Source: Nemertoderma westbladi
Taxonomy: Eukaryota > Xenacoelomorpha > Nemertodermatida > Nemertodermatidae
NCBI GenBank assembly: GCA_032718475.1
Contig: JAUCBJ010001139.1
Location: forward strand, 27,256-91,255
Reading direction: 5' to 3'
DNA: 64,000 nucleotides
In this document: piece by piece, positions 1-11,979 of the stretch
Layout of the letters: each line of letters begins with the position of its first letter
Position numbering within the stretch: position 1 is the first letter of the stretch
The notes under the pieces: generated by a model
Told to the model about the DNA's origin: nothing
What the model saw: only the letters and a program-made list of their open reading frames with translations
The model's database searches: none
Translations under genes and position numbers: made by a program

Positions 1-655
1 GTTATTCTTACCATGTAAAATAATTAGTTCCCACTTGTAGAACCGCTAAAAATCAGCTGAAATTAGTATTTTGTGCAAAAAGCCAATACATGTCAATTTC
101 TCGACACCCTTTGGTCTAAGATTTTCAAACTTTTTTTTTCACTAACTAGAGAACATTTCATTCGATACCTGTTTCACAGTGTTTCATTAAATGCTCGTGC
201 GGCCAAGCCATTTTGTGGACAAACAAGGCCCTCCATCCCGCCCCATAGATAGATAGATCCCAAATTTCTTTCAGCCTCCAACTTCGTACAAAAAGGCAGG
301 TTCGTTATTACTTAATACTTTCCATAGCATACACTATTCTCCATTGCCCACTGAGACAGACATTAGGAGAGCCATCCCAGTTAACACATGGACTGTCATT
401 ATATTATTATTATAGTATTATAGTTTTAATATTATTATAGTACATCATAGCACATTATATTATATATAGATATAATTGTAATTTGTCTAACAATAAGCAC
501 TAAAACGTAGTATACATTAATTACAATGACAAAGTACGTATAATAATTAACAATAATACAATATGAAATCACCAAATATACTCGCATCGCAAATATATTA
601 AATATTTTACTTAATTTGTTACTTTATATAATATTAATTCTAATTAAAATATAAA
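1..655. other. AT-rich non-coding stretch
   Basis: I see no gene here. The stretch is AT-rich with simple ATTAT-type runs around 390-480. No long open frame, splice pair or RNA gene could be supported. Confidence 0.5.
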
Positions 656-699
656 TTACATCAGAAAAATCCATTGAAAACTATAAATAACGACTAGAA

Positions 700-1120
700 A
701 ATATACACCGAATCGGTGTCTGAGTGGAAAAAAAGAGCCGATTCGGTGTATTTTCGAGAAAATTGAATTCCTGAATCGGTGTACTAGAAAATATTGACCC
801 CGAATCGGTGCTCTGCAGGCTGTATGAAAATATCGCAAGCCCCGATTCGGGGTACAGGGAGTCCTGGATACCCTGATTCGGGGTACAATTTACATTAGAT
901 TTTCCGGTACAATATTGAAGCCGGAAGATTTCATTATTACTCCAAAGTTTTCTTATTTGTAGAACATATAAATGTGTATTCGAATATGTTAAAACGAAAT
1001 TGCGGAATTAAAATCTTCACATGCGGAAATTAAGGAGAAAAAATGTCTATGGGAGACCCCAGAATCGGGGCATTACAAAACCCAGAATCGGGGTTTGCCT
1101 CTATGCCCCGATTCGGGGTA
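700..1120. repeat. Cluster of nine CCGATTCGG-type palindromes
   Basis: About nine copies of a short palindromic motif (CCCCGAATCGGGG and variants CCGAATCGGTG, CCTGATTCGGGG, CCAGAATCGGGG) occur at roughly 709, 737, 771, 799, 841, 873, 1059, 1082 and 1105. The flanks differ between copies, so this is a cluster of palindromes rather than a simple tandem array. A short frame crosses it, but the palindromes dominate its sequence and I do not call it a gene. It may be the sub-terminal part of a non-autonomous transposon, but no terminal repeat or target duplication was found. Confidence 0.6.
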
Positions 1121-1794
1121 TTTTCCCTTACTGGCTTGGGGAGGTGGTTGATTGTTGTTTGTACCAATAATAGTTTAGTAGTTAAAGTTAAAGATTATAA
1201 CTGTGTAATGCTGATACAATTGCCCAGCAATCTAAATCATCCTTCACTCTTATATCAGTTCAGTATATCTATCTTTCCATTCCTACATCAGTACAGTACC
1301 GTACATAACATAACATACAGACATATAATGAAAATATTTTCATTAGGGCCTACTAGAAACAATTTGGTTGAATCCCTTAACACGCGTTTTGGTTTTCTCA
1401 GTCTTTCTAAATTTTGACACTATTTTTCTTCTGTCACGCCGTTTCTCAAACTTTAATGCCCCCTTGCCTTCTTGCTCCCTTTTGGTGATGTTCACGTTCT
1501 GACATTATCAAATATAACGTTTATTTCCATTTCAGCCTTTGACTGTTTGAAGCATGTGATTCTTTAGTTTTGTGTATGCCTATACCATATACCAGTCTAC
1601 CAGCTGACCAGTACGGTATCTGTTACAGACTCATCCATCTTTCCATTAACATATTAACAACATATCAAACAGTCAAATACATTCTGACATTTCATCAACT
1701 AATGTTTTGTTTATAAATCATCACAACTCGACAAGGGTAAGCAAGAAGTAAGCAATTTTGAAGTAATTTACAATGACAGAGTTACTGACAGGGC

Positions 1795-2098
1795 TGCACA
1801 ATTATAATTGTTGCCAAAAATGGCAACCATTATTTTTCTTTAATTCTAATGGTTGCCAAAAATGGCAATAATTATTTTAGGCGCATTTCGGCCTATTGCT
1901 AAGAGAAATTCAGACGATGATTTTTTTTCTTATACGGTCAATTATATTTAAATTTCGCGCTCTTTTCACTTACCTATTTACCAAAATGCGATTTTGCTTC
2001 TGGGCGTGCGAAAATTAGAAAAACCAAAAGTTGCCAGATTTGGCAATAAACATTGCCATATGTGGCAACTTTTGAGGTTGCCAGATTTGGCCATTGTA
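1795..2098. repeat. Cluster of TTGCC...GGCAA palindromes
   Basis: Five copies of a palindrome of the form GTTGCCAAAAATGGCAAC (variants with AGATTT or ATATG cores) lie at about 1808, 1849, 2030, 2051 and 2075. Two are at the left edge and three at the right edge, around an AT-rich middle. This is the arrangement expected of sub-terminal repeats of a small non-autonomous DNA transposon of about 0.3 kb. I could not find a clear target-site duplication. Confidence 0.5.
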
Positions 2099-2189
2099 CC
2101 TAACTGCTTGGTGTGGTTAGGGCTTGCTTAGGCCAGTAGAGTAGGCAGGCGGGTAGGTGGTACGGTACAGTACCGGTACTACAGAGGTA

Positions 2190-2370
2190 GGAGAGGTAGG
2201 AGATTTCGCGCAGTATTTCTGCTGTGCGCGCCAATCTCGCGCAGAATTTCTGCTGCGCGCGCCAATCTCGCGCAGTTTTTCTGCTGCGCACGCGGATTTT
2301 GCACTGTTTTCGACTGCGCAGGCGCACATTTTTTTCTGCGCCGCGTCGCGTTCGGCGCACAAAAAAGTCA
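2190..2370. repeat. GC-rich tandem repeat, about 31-bp unit
   Basis: A GC-rich island in an AT-rich setting contains roughly five degenerate units containing CGCGCAGAATTTCTGCTGCG, with a period near 31 bp. Open frames on both strands here come from the repeat and are not genes. Confidence 0.6.
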
Positions 2371-2614
2371 CTTAGCATACGGGCCCCCACCCAACTGCCC
2401 AAAGTCTGTTTGCCCCACATTCTGACATTTTAGGGGTAGCGGTAGGCCTATCTCCTGATCTCTGTATCTCCAGATCTCTGTATCTGCCTATACTGCTTTA
2501 TGCATTATGCATTGACTTCGTCCAACAGTCCAACACTACACTACAGCATCCCTAATCCTGTAATCTGCTATAATCAGATTATTGCCACACAACTGTCAGA
2601 CTGTCAGACTGTAG

Positions 2615-4497
2615 CAGTCGGTGAGAAGTCAAAAATTGGACTTGAGTCCAAAATTGGACTTCGACTCCATTTCAAGTCCAAAATTGGACTTCTGTGAGTC
2701 CAATATTGGACTTCAAATCAGCCAATTGTTCCAGGGCCTTGGGTAATTGGATCGGGCGGGATTTTTTTTTATTAATCGAAAATATATCAAAAAATAAGAG
2801 TTTTGAACAGGGGGGAACTTTTTTTATAAGGCTTTGAATTTTTACAAAAGTCCAATATTGGACTTTAAGTCTAATTTCGGACGTGACATTGAGAATCAAA
2901 CTTAAAGGTACATGAAGCATGACAGATGAGAGACAGCCAGACAGCTATTAAGTTATGGAAAGTTAGCCTACCTTTGCAGACTCTCTGTATGTATCTTCAG
3001 TGTACTGTACTTAGAATATAGGCTAAATGGTACATTCTAGCATTCTAGGTACTTTGTACTTTACTTTTAGCATATTGTTTACAATCATGTTATGTCTAAC
3101 CTTACAGCCTTATGTACCCAGGGCCAGGATTTTAGAGCAGTAGAGTCTTTAGGACTAGATTAGATTATGCTCCAACAAATATTTAATTACAAATTATATT
3201 TGGTGGAAACTGGTAGCAATGCCAGGTTTGCCAACTGCAGGTGCTGCTAAGGCAGTAAGGCTAACTACAGTACAAGCTACGATTTCGTCTAAGCCTATGG
3301 GAGACCTATCAGAAAGAAATACTACAAGTTGATGCTACCACCATCTCTACTAATTTTTCCATACAACAGGAAGGGTGTTTTAAAACAGCTGTATAATGAA
3401 AGGGGATTAGTAACTGATTAACGTGTTGGGGTCTCCACATAATAAGTACAGAAGTAAGAAGTAACACATGTCATAATTATAAACCAATTGAGGGAAAGGA
3501 ACAGGTTACAGAGGCAGGCATTTCTAACTAAAACAATAAACGGCCTTTTTTGACTTTACCAATTGAAGGAGCCTTATCACCTCACCACATACTACTACTA
3601 CAATCGGCATGCTGCATTACAGCTGCATTATATATATAGACCCTATTACTGCATTAAGAATGCTGTGCCGGCTTGTTGACAAAAGTGCGCCTCCACAACT
3701 CCCTTACACTCTTACAGCCTTATCACCCATGACATTTGCTAGATCATCCGCATCCTTTAAGACAGTAAGAAAGATGCGTATCAAGAAAGTCATGGGCTGT
3801 CCACTATGCTTATTCACTCCATGAGGTGCACTGGCTGGTCCTCATGGCTTAAAAGCGATGTCCTGCAAAGCGGAGGCGGCTTTGTTCCAGTGTCAAGCTT
3901 GGGGGAACCAATGACTGAATAAGACACCTCCAACCCCAATGTTATATAGTGTCTGGTTGGAGATGCAGAGATGTGCTGTATATATTGCACTTGACACAGT
4001 GAACCTAATCAAAACAATTAGTCAATAAACATTAACTCAATTACATAATAGGTTACAGTTTTCAGTAGTCTAATTTTTGCCATACGAAAATACCACAGGT
4101 ATGGGTATGAATGAACTATACAGCTATGACTCAACTACCGCTACTGCGACTGCGGTATACACCACCAAGGCCAATGAAGGCAGTGAGGCTACCGCAAAGC
4201 CATACCACTACCGCAAAAAGTAACTACTGATGTCTGACTGTACGTGTGCGATCCCTGCTTATAATACTTATAATAATTAATTTGATCATTAAAATGATGT
4301 TGCATTGTAATTATATAATATATATCTGTATATGTACTGATACGGGATGCAGTTTTGATTTAAATACCGATATACAGTATGGCAGCATGGGTACACTTGG
4401 AGTTGTACTAAAGTCCAATATTGGACTTTGGAGTCCAAAATTGGACTTGAAGTCTAAAATTGGACTTGAAGTCCAATTTTTGACTTCTCACCGACTG
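2615..4497. mobile_element. Non-autonomous DNA transposon, CAGTCGGTGA family, copy 1
   Basis: The left end (2615) and right end (4497) are inverted copies starting CAGTCGGTGAGAAGTCAAAA and running on into TTGGACTT. Both sides are flanked by the 5-bp direct duplication TGTAG (2610-2614 and 4498-4502). Inside each end there are clusters of the palindrome AGTCCAAAATTGGACT (2632-2715 and 2848-2866 on the left, 4411-4480 on the right). No transposase frame is present in the 1.88 kb, so it would have to be moved by an enzyme encoded elsewhere. A segment at about 3483-3541 matches a 60-bp core found in other repeats in the window. The superfamily is not assigned. Confidence 0.85.
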
Positions 4498-4941
4498 TGT
4501 AGTGCAGTGGAGCAGTGTTCCAGTGGGAACCTCTAGAACCTGAGAACAGTCAGTAACCAGATTTAAGATTAGGTTGTCAAATTTCTAAAGTATCAACCTA
4601 ATTTCTGAATTTGATATTGCCATTTGACAGTTTGGGCAGCTTCATGTCTGATACTTAGCTTAATACCTGACCTGGCTGATTGCGTCCACTAGCTCCAGGC
4701 TATTAGCAGTCAGCCAGCTTCAGTCATCATTTATAACTATTGATTTAATTATGAAGGTGTATTGCAATTTCTTATTTGTTTGATTGGAGAAATAAATATA
4801 ATGAATAATGAATGAATATAAATCAGTAAATAGGCTACAGTTCGTATAATACAATATAATGCAATACTATGCAGTGGGCAGTGGGTAGATAAAACTCCTA
4901 TAACTGAGACTCAAAATTTAGGTCATAGTCTTAAAGTAGCC

Positions 4942-5003
4942 TACAGTCCCAATCCCAATAAACATTAACTTGGTCATTTTGGCGGCCAAAATTACCAAAA
5001 TGC
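4942..5003 (+). repeat. End repeat, inverted against 12648-12704
   Basis: The sequence starting CAGTCCCAATCCCAATAAAC at 4944 recurs in reverse complement ending at 12702, continuing through the GGCGGCCAAAAT palindrome. A shorter related inverted copy (CATTTTGG...CCCTATTGAAAAGTTTTA) lies at 11190-11221. The bases just outside the two outer copies do not match as a target duplication. They are therefore either separate copies in opposite orientation or the ends of a 7.8-kb composite that contains the 7514-10739 element. Confidence 0.6.
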
Positions 5004-5019
5004 CCTATTGAAAAGTTTT

Positions 5020-5290
5020 ATTTTCTGCGCCGAACGCGGCGCCGGGTGCCAAAAATCCTGCGCCGGCTCTGAGCAAAACCACGCCGGGTGCAAAAAATCC
5101 TGCGCCGGCTCTGTGCAAAACCACGCCGGGTGCAAAAAATCCTGCGCCGGCTCTGTGCAAAACCACGCCGGGTGCAAAAAATCCTGCGCCGGCTCTGTGC
5201 AAACCAACGTCCATGCCAGGTGCAAAAATCCTGCGCCGGCTCTGTGCAATGCAAAATTCTGCGCCGGGTGAAAAATCTTCCACCGGCTTT
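5020..5290. repeat. GC-rich 42-bp tandem repeat
   Basis: About five units of 42 bp containing CTGCGCCGGCTCTGTGCAAA and CACGCCGGGTGCAAAAAATC. The unit length is a multiple of three, so several frames stay open on both strands and translate to repetitive Cys- or Phe-rich peptides. These are treated as by-products of the repeat. The same CGCCG-rich composition appears at 10905-11180, next to an inverted copy of the flanking CCCTATTGAAAAGTTTTA motif, so the two GC-rich blocks probably belong to one repeat family. Confidence 0.7.
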
Positions 5291-5299
5291 TCAAAGCCG

Positions 5300-6850
5300 C
5301 ACCGGGCTGACTGGTATAAAACATAAAATCAGCCTGTTATACTGTACAGTACCTGTAGTTTATTCGGTTATCTATAATACTGCAGCTGCACAAATCCGAG
5401 TTTACTTAAACCTGTAAACGAACGAAAGTTGTGGGTGGGTGAAATGAAAATAAGGATACAGAGACGGAAAACCTTAATAAAGACAAATGCAACAAGTACA
5501 GTAGGTACGTTGTTTTATTCCAAAAGTGTAACATTACGAAACAACTACTTAAGAAACACTGCATGTAAATTTTTGTTGTCAAGTAAAGTGTACATTTTTT
5601 GAAATTACTCAAATGTTACAATATGAATTATAGAAAGAATATTAAAGACTACTTCAGTGTAGGCCTAGTCCTTGTATTTATGTACTACGTCCTACCTTAT
5701 TACATACTACGTACTGTGGTCTGGTATACGTCTATGCTACAGATACGGTATGTCTGAATGAATAATGACTACAGTAGCTGTATATATGTTATGTTATGTT
5801 ATTAATATCGCCAGAATAACAATATAATATTAATTTTTGCACATGTACGTACACGTACAGTAGATTAAAATAAAATGAACACATCTGGCAAAGTACGCTA
5901 ATAAGCGTATGTACTATTGTAATAAAAATACGGATAATGGTATTCAGGTAAAATTAGTAAAATATTTAAAATTATAGTTTATTTACAGTACTTACAGTAC
6001 AGTTGGTGCATATTAAATATTAATTATAAAAAAAAATGAAATTACACTAAAATTAAATTAAAAACCGGCAAAGCATACTTACAGTAGGTTCAAGGGCTTC
6101 AACAACATACAGTCAGACAGTACCAAAGGGAAACATATTAATAAGGACAAGTTTATAATACTCTATAGGATACAACACAACAATACGTAGTTATACGGAA
6201 CATAAATTTGGTACCGCAGGTACACTGTACAGTAGTACCGTATGTCGCATAAGTAAAATATTACTGTAGAAATAAAACGCGCAAAGTAAAGTAACTACAA
6301 AAGATAGGAAAACAATTAAACATAAAAAACTCTATTTTAAAATTTAACACAAAAAAAATGTTTTTTGGGATTGAAAAAATGAAAATAATAGGTACTGTAG
6401 CTAGATTTTAATAAAGAAATCGTTGTATCCGAAATATATCGCTTTCGCTACTGCCACTTGGGGCACAGGAGTATCACTATATATTCATTTTAAGGGACAT
6501 TTCGCAGTCTAGTCTTTTTTTGAATATGCTCAATCATTGAGTACCAAGGGTATTACGTGCATTAACAACACTTTCCGGTAATGGTAAAGGATTCCAAATG
6601 TTTACAACGCTGTCTGCAAAGTTGTTGCGTGTTAGCATTGGTGGAGTTAGGAACGAAACTGGAAGAAATTACTTCGCTCAATTTTGTTAATCCCGTTGAT
6701 AAACTTGTATGTTGTTATAAGGTCGGCTAGTACACGGCAATATATTAATGTCGGTAGTTTGAGTGCAAGTAGTCGGTTTTCATATGACAACTCAGCCAGC
6801 GATAGTACAACTGTACAAGGCGAGTGACCACATGGTGTTGTACTTGTTCA
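5300..6850. other. AT-rich non-coding stretch
   Basis: No gene could be supported. The region has many GTAC/ACGTAC-rich short motifs and AT runs, and no open frame with recognisable content. Confidence 0.5.
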
Positions 6851-6856
6851 AGACGT

Positions 6857-7217
6857 TCAATATTTATCATGTCGGAGGAATGGCGAACAAACAACTGTGT
6901 CGTATTCAAGGAGAGGCCGAACAAGGGATTTGTATAACAGGGTCAGAGGGTAAACATCGGAGCTTCCAAATATGTAAAAGTTCTTCGTATTAAATGTACG
7001 ACTCGCATGGCGCGGGCTGCAGTCTTTGTGCAGTGAGCTGTGATGCTGTGAAGGACAAGTCTGGTGTAAATGTAATTCCAAAATCACGTTCCTCGGTTGC
7101 CGATAAAAGTGTCCGTCCATTCATTGTGTAAAAAGTTTCTTGTGGATTTCTAGAACCTAGATGCATGCATGACCTTGCACTTGGAGTCATTGAACTCAAT
7201 TTCCAATGGTTACACAT
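6857..7217 (-). pseudogene. Fragment of non-LTR retrotransposon reverse transcriptase
   Basis: Two overlapping minus-strand frames (7217-6990 and 7120-6857) read as consecutive pieces of the C-terminal part of a LINE reverse transcriptase. The upstream piece has MHLGSRNPQ, NGRTLL and ATEERDFGITFTPDLSFTA, which matches the post-palm/thumb region of CR1/Jockey-like RTs (the 'K.LG..v...L.f..h' segment). The downstream piece has VYPLTLLYKSLVRPLLEY, the conserved thumb helix. The switch of frame around 7000 shows a frameshift. The catalytic FADD region is absent, so this is a dead fragment. Confidence 0.75.
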
Positions 7218-7241
7218 GTGTGTCGGTAATAAATTGTTTCA

Positions 7242-7390
7242 TTATCAATAGTGCCATAGTATAAGTCGTTTTGTTTTATTCACTGTTCAACTTCATTCTG
7301 TCTGCCTGTTTTATTATATGTGCAGTTTTATTTATACGCTTCTATGACAGCGGTGTCTCCATCCAAATAATATAATATAATATAAATATA
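7242..7390 (+). mobile_element. LINE 3' tail fragment related to the 45-kb tail
   Basis: This stretch aligns by eye with 45014-45145, the tail of the LINE at 40.5-45.1 kb. Both have GTGCCATAGnATAAGTCG, then CTATGACnGnGnTGTCTCC and a final AATAATATAATATA microsatellite. It lies on the plus strand while the adjacent RT fragment is on the minus strand, so the two are separate insertion remnants or a rearranged copy. Confidence 0.65.
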
Positions 7391-7513
7391 GCTTATACAA
7401 TACAGCAATATTATGTAAAATAAATAAACTGACTATGACCAATAGCAATAATGACTGATCAGCTGATAGCTGGAACTGTGATAGCCTACCTGCCTACTGC
7501 ATAACAGCATAAC

Positions 7514-10500
7514 CAGTCGGTGATATAGGCGATTTTGGACTTGATCCAATTTTGGAACTTGCTAAGTCAAAATTGGACTTCCATTCCAATATCGGAATTA
7601 ATTTTGATATGAATTACAGTGAATTTTCCACGGCCTACAATTTTTTCAGACGGGATCTGAAATTTAACCTACATGTTCTTTACTACAAAATAAGAGTTTT
7701 AACCGTGCACGAGAAAATTTCACGGTGCACCACAAAGGCAACCGACATTTAAAGTTTTGCGCATCCAATTTTGGACTTTAGGTCCAATTTTGTCTTTCCA
7801 TCAGCACTATACAGCTATACGGTACTACTGTACTACACTGTACGTACAGTACACTGCTGTAAAATGGCAGAATGCAGGAATGGGTAGCGTATTGTTTCTA
7901 TTGAGCAGCACATAGCACTTTAAGTCCACAGTTGTCTTTCTGAATGAAATTTATCTTATTTACTCCAGTACTCAATTTTGTTTCACTTTGTCAATGTACG
8001 TGCATACGTAAATAGATTTTAAAAACTAGAACTGTAACAATCTGTTGAAATGATTAAGATACCTTCCATGTCCTTCACGCAGTATGTGAGATACTGAAAC
8101 AATCCATTGAAACGTTTAACAGTTTAAGAGACCTTCGTGCAGCATGTGGGGCACTGTAACAATCTGTTGAAACGTTTAAGAGACCTTCGTGCAGCACGTT
8201 GGATACTGAAACAATCTGTTGAAACGTTTAAGAGACCTTCATGCAGCACATGTGATACTGTAACATTGTGTAACAATCTGATGAAACGTTTGAGAGACCT
8301 TCGCGCAGTATGTGAAATACTGAAACAATATGTTAAAACGTTTGAGACCTTCGCGCAGCATGTGGAGAACTGTAACAATCTGTTGAAAAGTTTAAGAGAC
8401 CTTCGCGCAGCACGTGGCGTACACCAACATTGTGTAACAAACTGTTGAAACGTTTAAGAGACCTTCACGGAGCACGTGGGTTGCTGTAACATTGTAACAA
8501 GCTGTTGGAAAGTTTAAGAGTGCTTCGCGCAGCACGTGGGGTACTGTACTGTAACATTGTTAACAAGCTGTTGAAACGTTTAAGAGACCTTCGCGCAGCA
8601 CGTGGCGTACTCCAACATTGTGTAACAAAATGTTGAAACGTTTAATAGACCTTCGTGCAGCCCATGAGGTACTGAAACAATCTGTTGAAACGTTTGAGAC
8701 CTTTGCGTAGCATCTGGCGAACTGTATCATTGTGCAACAAGCTGTTGAAACATTTAAGAGACCTTCGCGCAGCACGTGGCGCACTGTAACATTGTGTAAC
8801 AAGATGTTAAAATGTTTAAGAGACCTTCGCGCAGCACGTGGCGTGCTCCAACATTGTGTAACAAAATGTTGAAACGTTTAAGAGACCTTCGCGCAGCACG
8901 TGGCTTACTGTAACATTGTGTAACAAGCTGTTGAAACGTTTAAGAGACCTTCGCGCAGAACGTGGTGTACTCCAACATTGTGTAACAAACTGTTGAAACG
9001 TTTAAGAGATCTTCGCGCAGCACGTGGCTTACTGTAACATTGTGTAACAATCTGTTGAAACGTTTGAGAGACCTTCGCGCAGCACGTGGCGTGCTCCAAC
9101 ATTGTGTAATAAACTGTTGAAACGTTTAAGAAACCTTCGCGCAGCACGTGGCTTACTGTAACATGGTGTAACAAGCTGTTGAAACGTTTAAGAGACATCC
9201 ACGGAGCACGTGGCTTGCTGTAACATTGTAACAATCTGTTGGAACGTTTAAGAGACCTTCGCTCAGCATGTGGCATACTGTAACATTGTTAACAAGCTGT
9301 TAAAACGTTTAATAGACCTTCGTGCAGCACATGGGGGTACTGAAACAACCTGTTGAAACGTTTGAGAGACCTTCGCGCAGCACGTGGCGCACTGTAACAT
9401 TGTGTAACAAGCTGTTCAAATGTTTAAGAGACCTTCGCGCAGCATGTGGCTTACTGTAACATTGTGTAACAATATGTTGAAACGTTTGATAGACCTTCGC
9501 GCAGCACGTGGCGCACTGTAACATTGTGTAACAAGCTGTTCAAATGTTTAAGAGACCTTCGCGCAGCACGTGGCTTACTGTAACATTGTGTAACAATCTG
9601 TTGAAACGTTTGAGAGACCTTCGCGCAGCACGTGGCGCACTGTAACATTGTGTAACAAGCTGTTCAAATGTTTAAGAGACCTTCGCGCAGCACGTGGCGC
9701 ACTGTAACATTGTGTAACAATCTGTTCAAATGTTTAAGAGACCTTCGCGCAGCACGTGGCGCACTGTAAGATTGTGTAACAAGCTGTTGAAACGTTTAAA
9801 AGACCTTCGCGCAGCACGTGGCGTACTCCAACATTGTGTAACAAACTGTTGAAACGTTTAAGATACCTTCACGTTCGCGCAGTATCTGAGATACTCAAAC
9901 AATCTGTTGAAGCGGTTCAAAGGCCTTCGCGCAGAGCATGAGACACTAAAACAATATATTGAAACGATTAAGAGGTCTATTTATTTTCCATCATAGTAAC
10001 ACCCCAATTCATGATATTGACTGATTGAATGGGATAATCTTTTTAGGCTCATTAAGCCAAGGAATGCCTGTTCACCACCATGGATGATATTCTATAGTAA
10101 ACCTCTTCCATTATGTTTTCGAAAGTTGCCTTTGTTCCCATTTATCGACCACTCACAAGGATGAAAGCTAGGGTCGGTCTAGGCTGAAGCATTTAAAGCA
10201 CTGTGCAGCTGTGCTCAAACAGTGCTGCTCCCGTGCACCGTGCCCAGGCTGGCGTGCCCCACCTAGGCATCGAAACAGGGCTTCCTAATTCTGTAATTGG
10301 AAGCCCAGGAATATCACCAATATACCAAGCTACTGCTTGGTCTAGGGTCTAGCTGCAGCTGTGCTTCTAACGTAGAACTGTGCTGTACAGGGTACAGCTC
10401 TAGTCATGCCCATATAGCCTTATGGTCGGACCCGACCCCTGTACCTTGTTACTAGTGTTACAGCAGTCATCCTCCATAGCATCTCTGCAAACAAAGTCCA

Positions 10501-10739
10501 ATTTTGGAATGTATGAATACATTTCTGCAAAAGCATGGTAGGAATAATGAATTTGGCACAAAAATCATATATTTATTGAAAAATGATAGAATTTATGATG
10601 GAAATATACTTGCTGGACTTTAAAATATTTTTTTTAATTTAGAAAAGTCCAATTTTGGAGTGTATTCCGATTTCGGAATCCACCCTCGCACAAAGTTCCA
10701 AAATTGGAATAAGTCCAAAATCGCCTATATCACCGACTG
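7514..10739. mobile_element. Non-autonomous DNA transposon, CAGTCGGTGA family, copy 2, with internal satellite
   Basis: The two ends are perfect inverted repeats of 29 bp that start CAGTCGGTGATATAGGCGAT and end in TTGGACTT. They are flanked by the 5-bp direct duplication ATAAC (7509-7513 and 10740-10744). Sub-terminal copies of the TCCAAAATTGGA palindrome occur at 7533-7600, 7765-7790, 10496-10516 and 10646-10720. The interior is mostly a 62-bp satellite (8046-9960), and there is no transposase frame. The shared outermost bases, the 5-bp TSD and the palindromes place it in the same family as 2615-4497. Confidence 0.9.
8046..9960. repeat. 62-bp satellite inside a transposon
   Basis: About 30 degenerate tandem units with consensus parts GTTGAAACGTTTAAGAGACC, TTCGCGCAGCACGTGGC and ACTGTAACATTGTGTAACAA. 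Units near the left edge are shorter and more divergent, and units at 9300-9850 are nearly identical, which suggests recent expansion or homogenisation there. Minus-strand frames with Leu/Cys-rich repetitive peptides come from this repeat and are not proposed as genes. Confidence 0.9.
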
Positions 10740-10904
10740 ATAACAGCATAAGGTTAAATACGTAAATAAGTGACCAGTTGCAGTCAGCCAGTGCTGCAGT
10801 GTGAGTTTCCTTTCTCCCTCCTGCAATGCCAGTTGTTATTGTGTTGCTGTGCTGTTGGTCTGATGAACGCATGTCTGTTGTCTCAGTCTCACTGTCTGCC
10901 TGGT

Positions 10905-11180
10905 GCTAGGTTCGGCTGATTTCTGCGCCAGGCAAATATGTACGCCGGGTGTGCTGGGCTGATTCCTGCTCCGGCGCCGGGTCAATTTCTGCAGCGTCGA
11001 CGCCGGGAATATTTCGACGCCTGCTGCGCCGAGCGCAGCATCTCTACCATTGGCAGTGCTCCGCCGGCTACGCCGGCGTAGCACATCTCTGCGCCGACCC
11101 TTCCGGCTCATTGCCCGGCGTAGCACATTTCTGCGCCAGCTCCCGGCGCAAGTTCTAGTGCTGCGCCGAACGTGCTCGGC
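10905..11180. repeat. GC-rich CGCCGG repeat block
   Basis: A GC-rich island with many CGCCGGCG-type motifs and TTTCTGCGCC units resembles the block at 5020-5290 in composition and motif. It is followed at 11190-11221 by an inverted copy of the motif flanking that block. Open frames on both strands look composition-driven. Confidence 0.55.
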
Positions 11181-11714
11181 GTACATGTAAAACTTTTCAA
11201 TAGGGCCAAAATGGCCAAGTAAAAACTGCGGTATTCATGAAAGCAACTGCTGGGGCACGTTGGCTTGTCAATCACAGCCAGTGAATACAGGCTGAGTGTA
11301 AGTAAAGCCCAGCATGTTGGCGCTGAGGTAGAGTTCTGAGGTAGAGTTCTATCTACCTTTAGGTAGAGAGAAAGGCTCCAGTGTAGTAACGGCTGGACTC
11401 GCCACTGTAGTAAACATGCCTGTAAGAGTGCAGTTTGAGGCGCCCGCCCTAACATATTATTTTCTACATATTTTTTACTAATCTAATAATTAACACACCT
11501 TTACCTGTCACTTAGGTTATAAGCAGTGTGCTAGCACTTGCAGCGTAATAATTAATTATTTACTTTAATTCTATTCGATTGGTAATAAAAATAACAAGTT
11601 CATATATTTAATTTGTAAAAATTCTTTAAAATATGAGAAAAGTACTTTACATAGATTTTTCTTTATTTAGCTGTTTAGTACGCTATAATATAAATGCTCT
11701 CATAAATACAGTTA

Positions 11715-11979
11715 GGGGGGGGGGGGGGGGGGGGGGGGGGGACTGGACGCAATAAAAATTCATCACTCTCCAGGGGAGATTTGACGTAAATAACAGATGA
11801 TTACTCTCAAAAATAAAACTGCAATGTTCATTTATGTTTAATTTATTGTTTTGGTTAAAATAACGTGCCACTATAAACTGCTCCTTTCCCTAAATTGAGA
11901 ATTTAACATTGAGGCGGGATATTAATTCGCCAAGGCGAGTTTTGCGTCCAGCCCCCCCCCCCCCCCCCCCCCCCTGTCT
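11715..11979 (-). mobile_element. MITE with poly-G/poly-C ends, copy 1
   Basis: The element begins with a 27-bp G run (11715-11741) followed by ACTGGACGCAATAAAAATTC. It ends with GCGAGTTTTGCGTCCAG followed by a 23-bp C run (11952-11974) and TGTCTC. The ends are thus inverted repeats that include the homopolymer. A second copy in the opposite orientation lies at 29745-29990. Read on the minus strand, both contain GGAAAGGAGCAG...TAACCAAAACAATAAA. Confidence 0.75.

Noticed and set aside
5005-5324. Phe/Cys-rich repetitive peptide frames on both strands
   Set aside because: The 42-bp repeat has a unit length divisible by three and therefore stays open in several frames.
8124-9648. Minus-strand Cys/Leu-rich frames that look like small secreted proteins
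   Set aside because: They are translations of the 62-bp satellite, with no start context or signal.
11683-11871. Proline-rich frame on the minus strand
   Set aside because: The proline tract is the G/C run at the end of a MITE.
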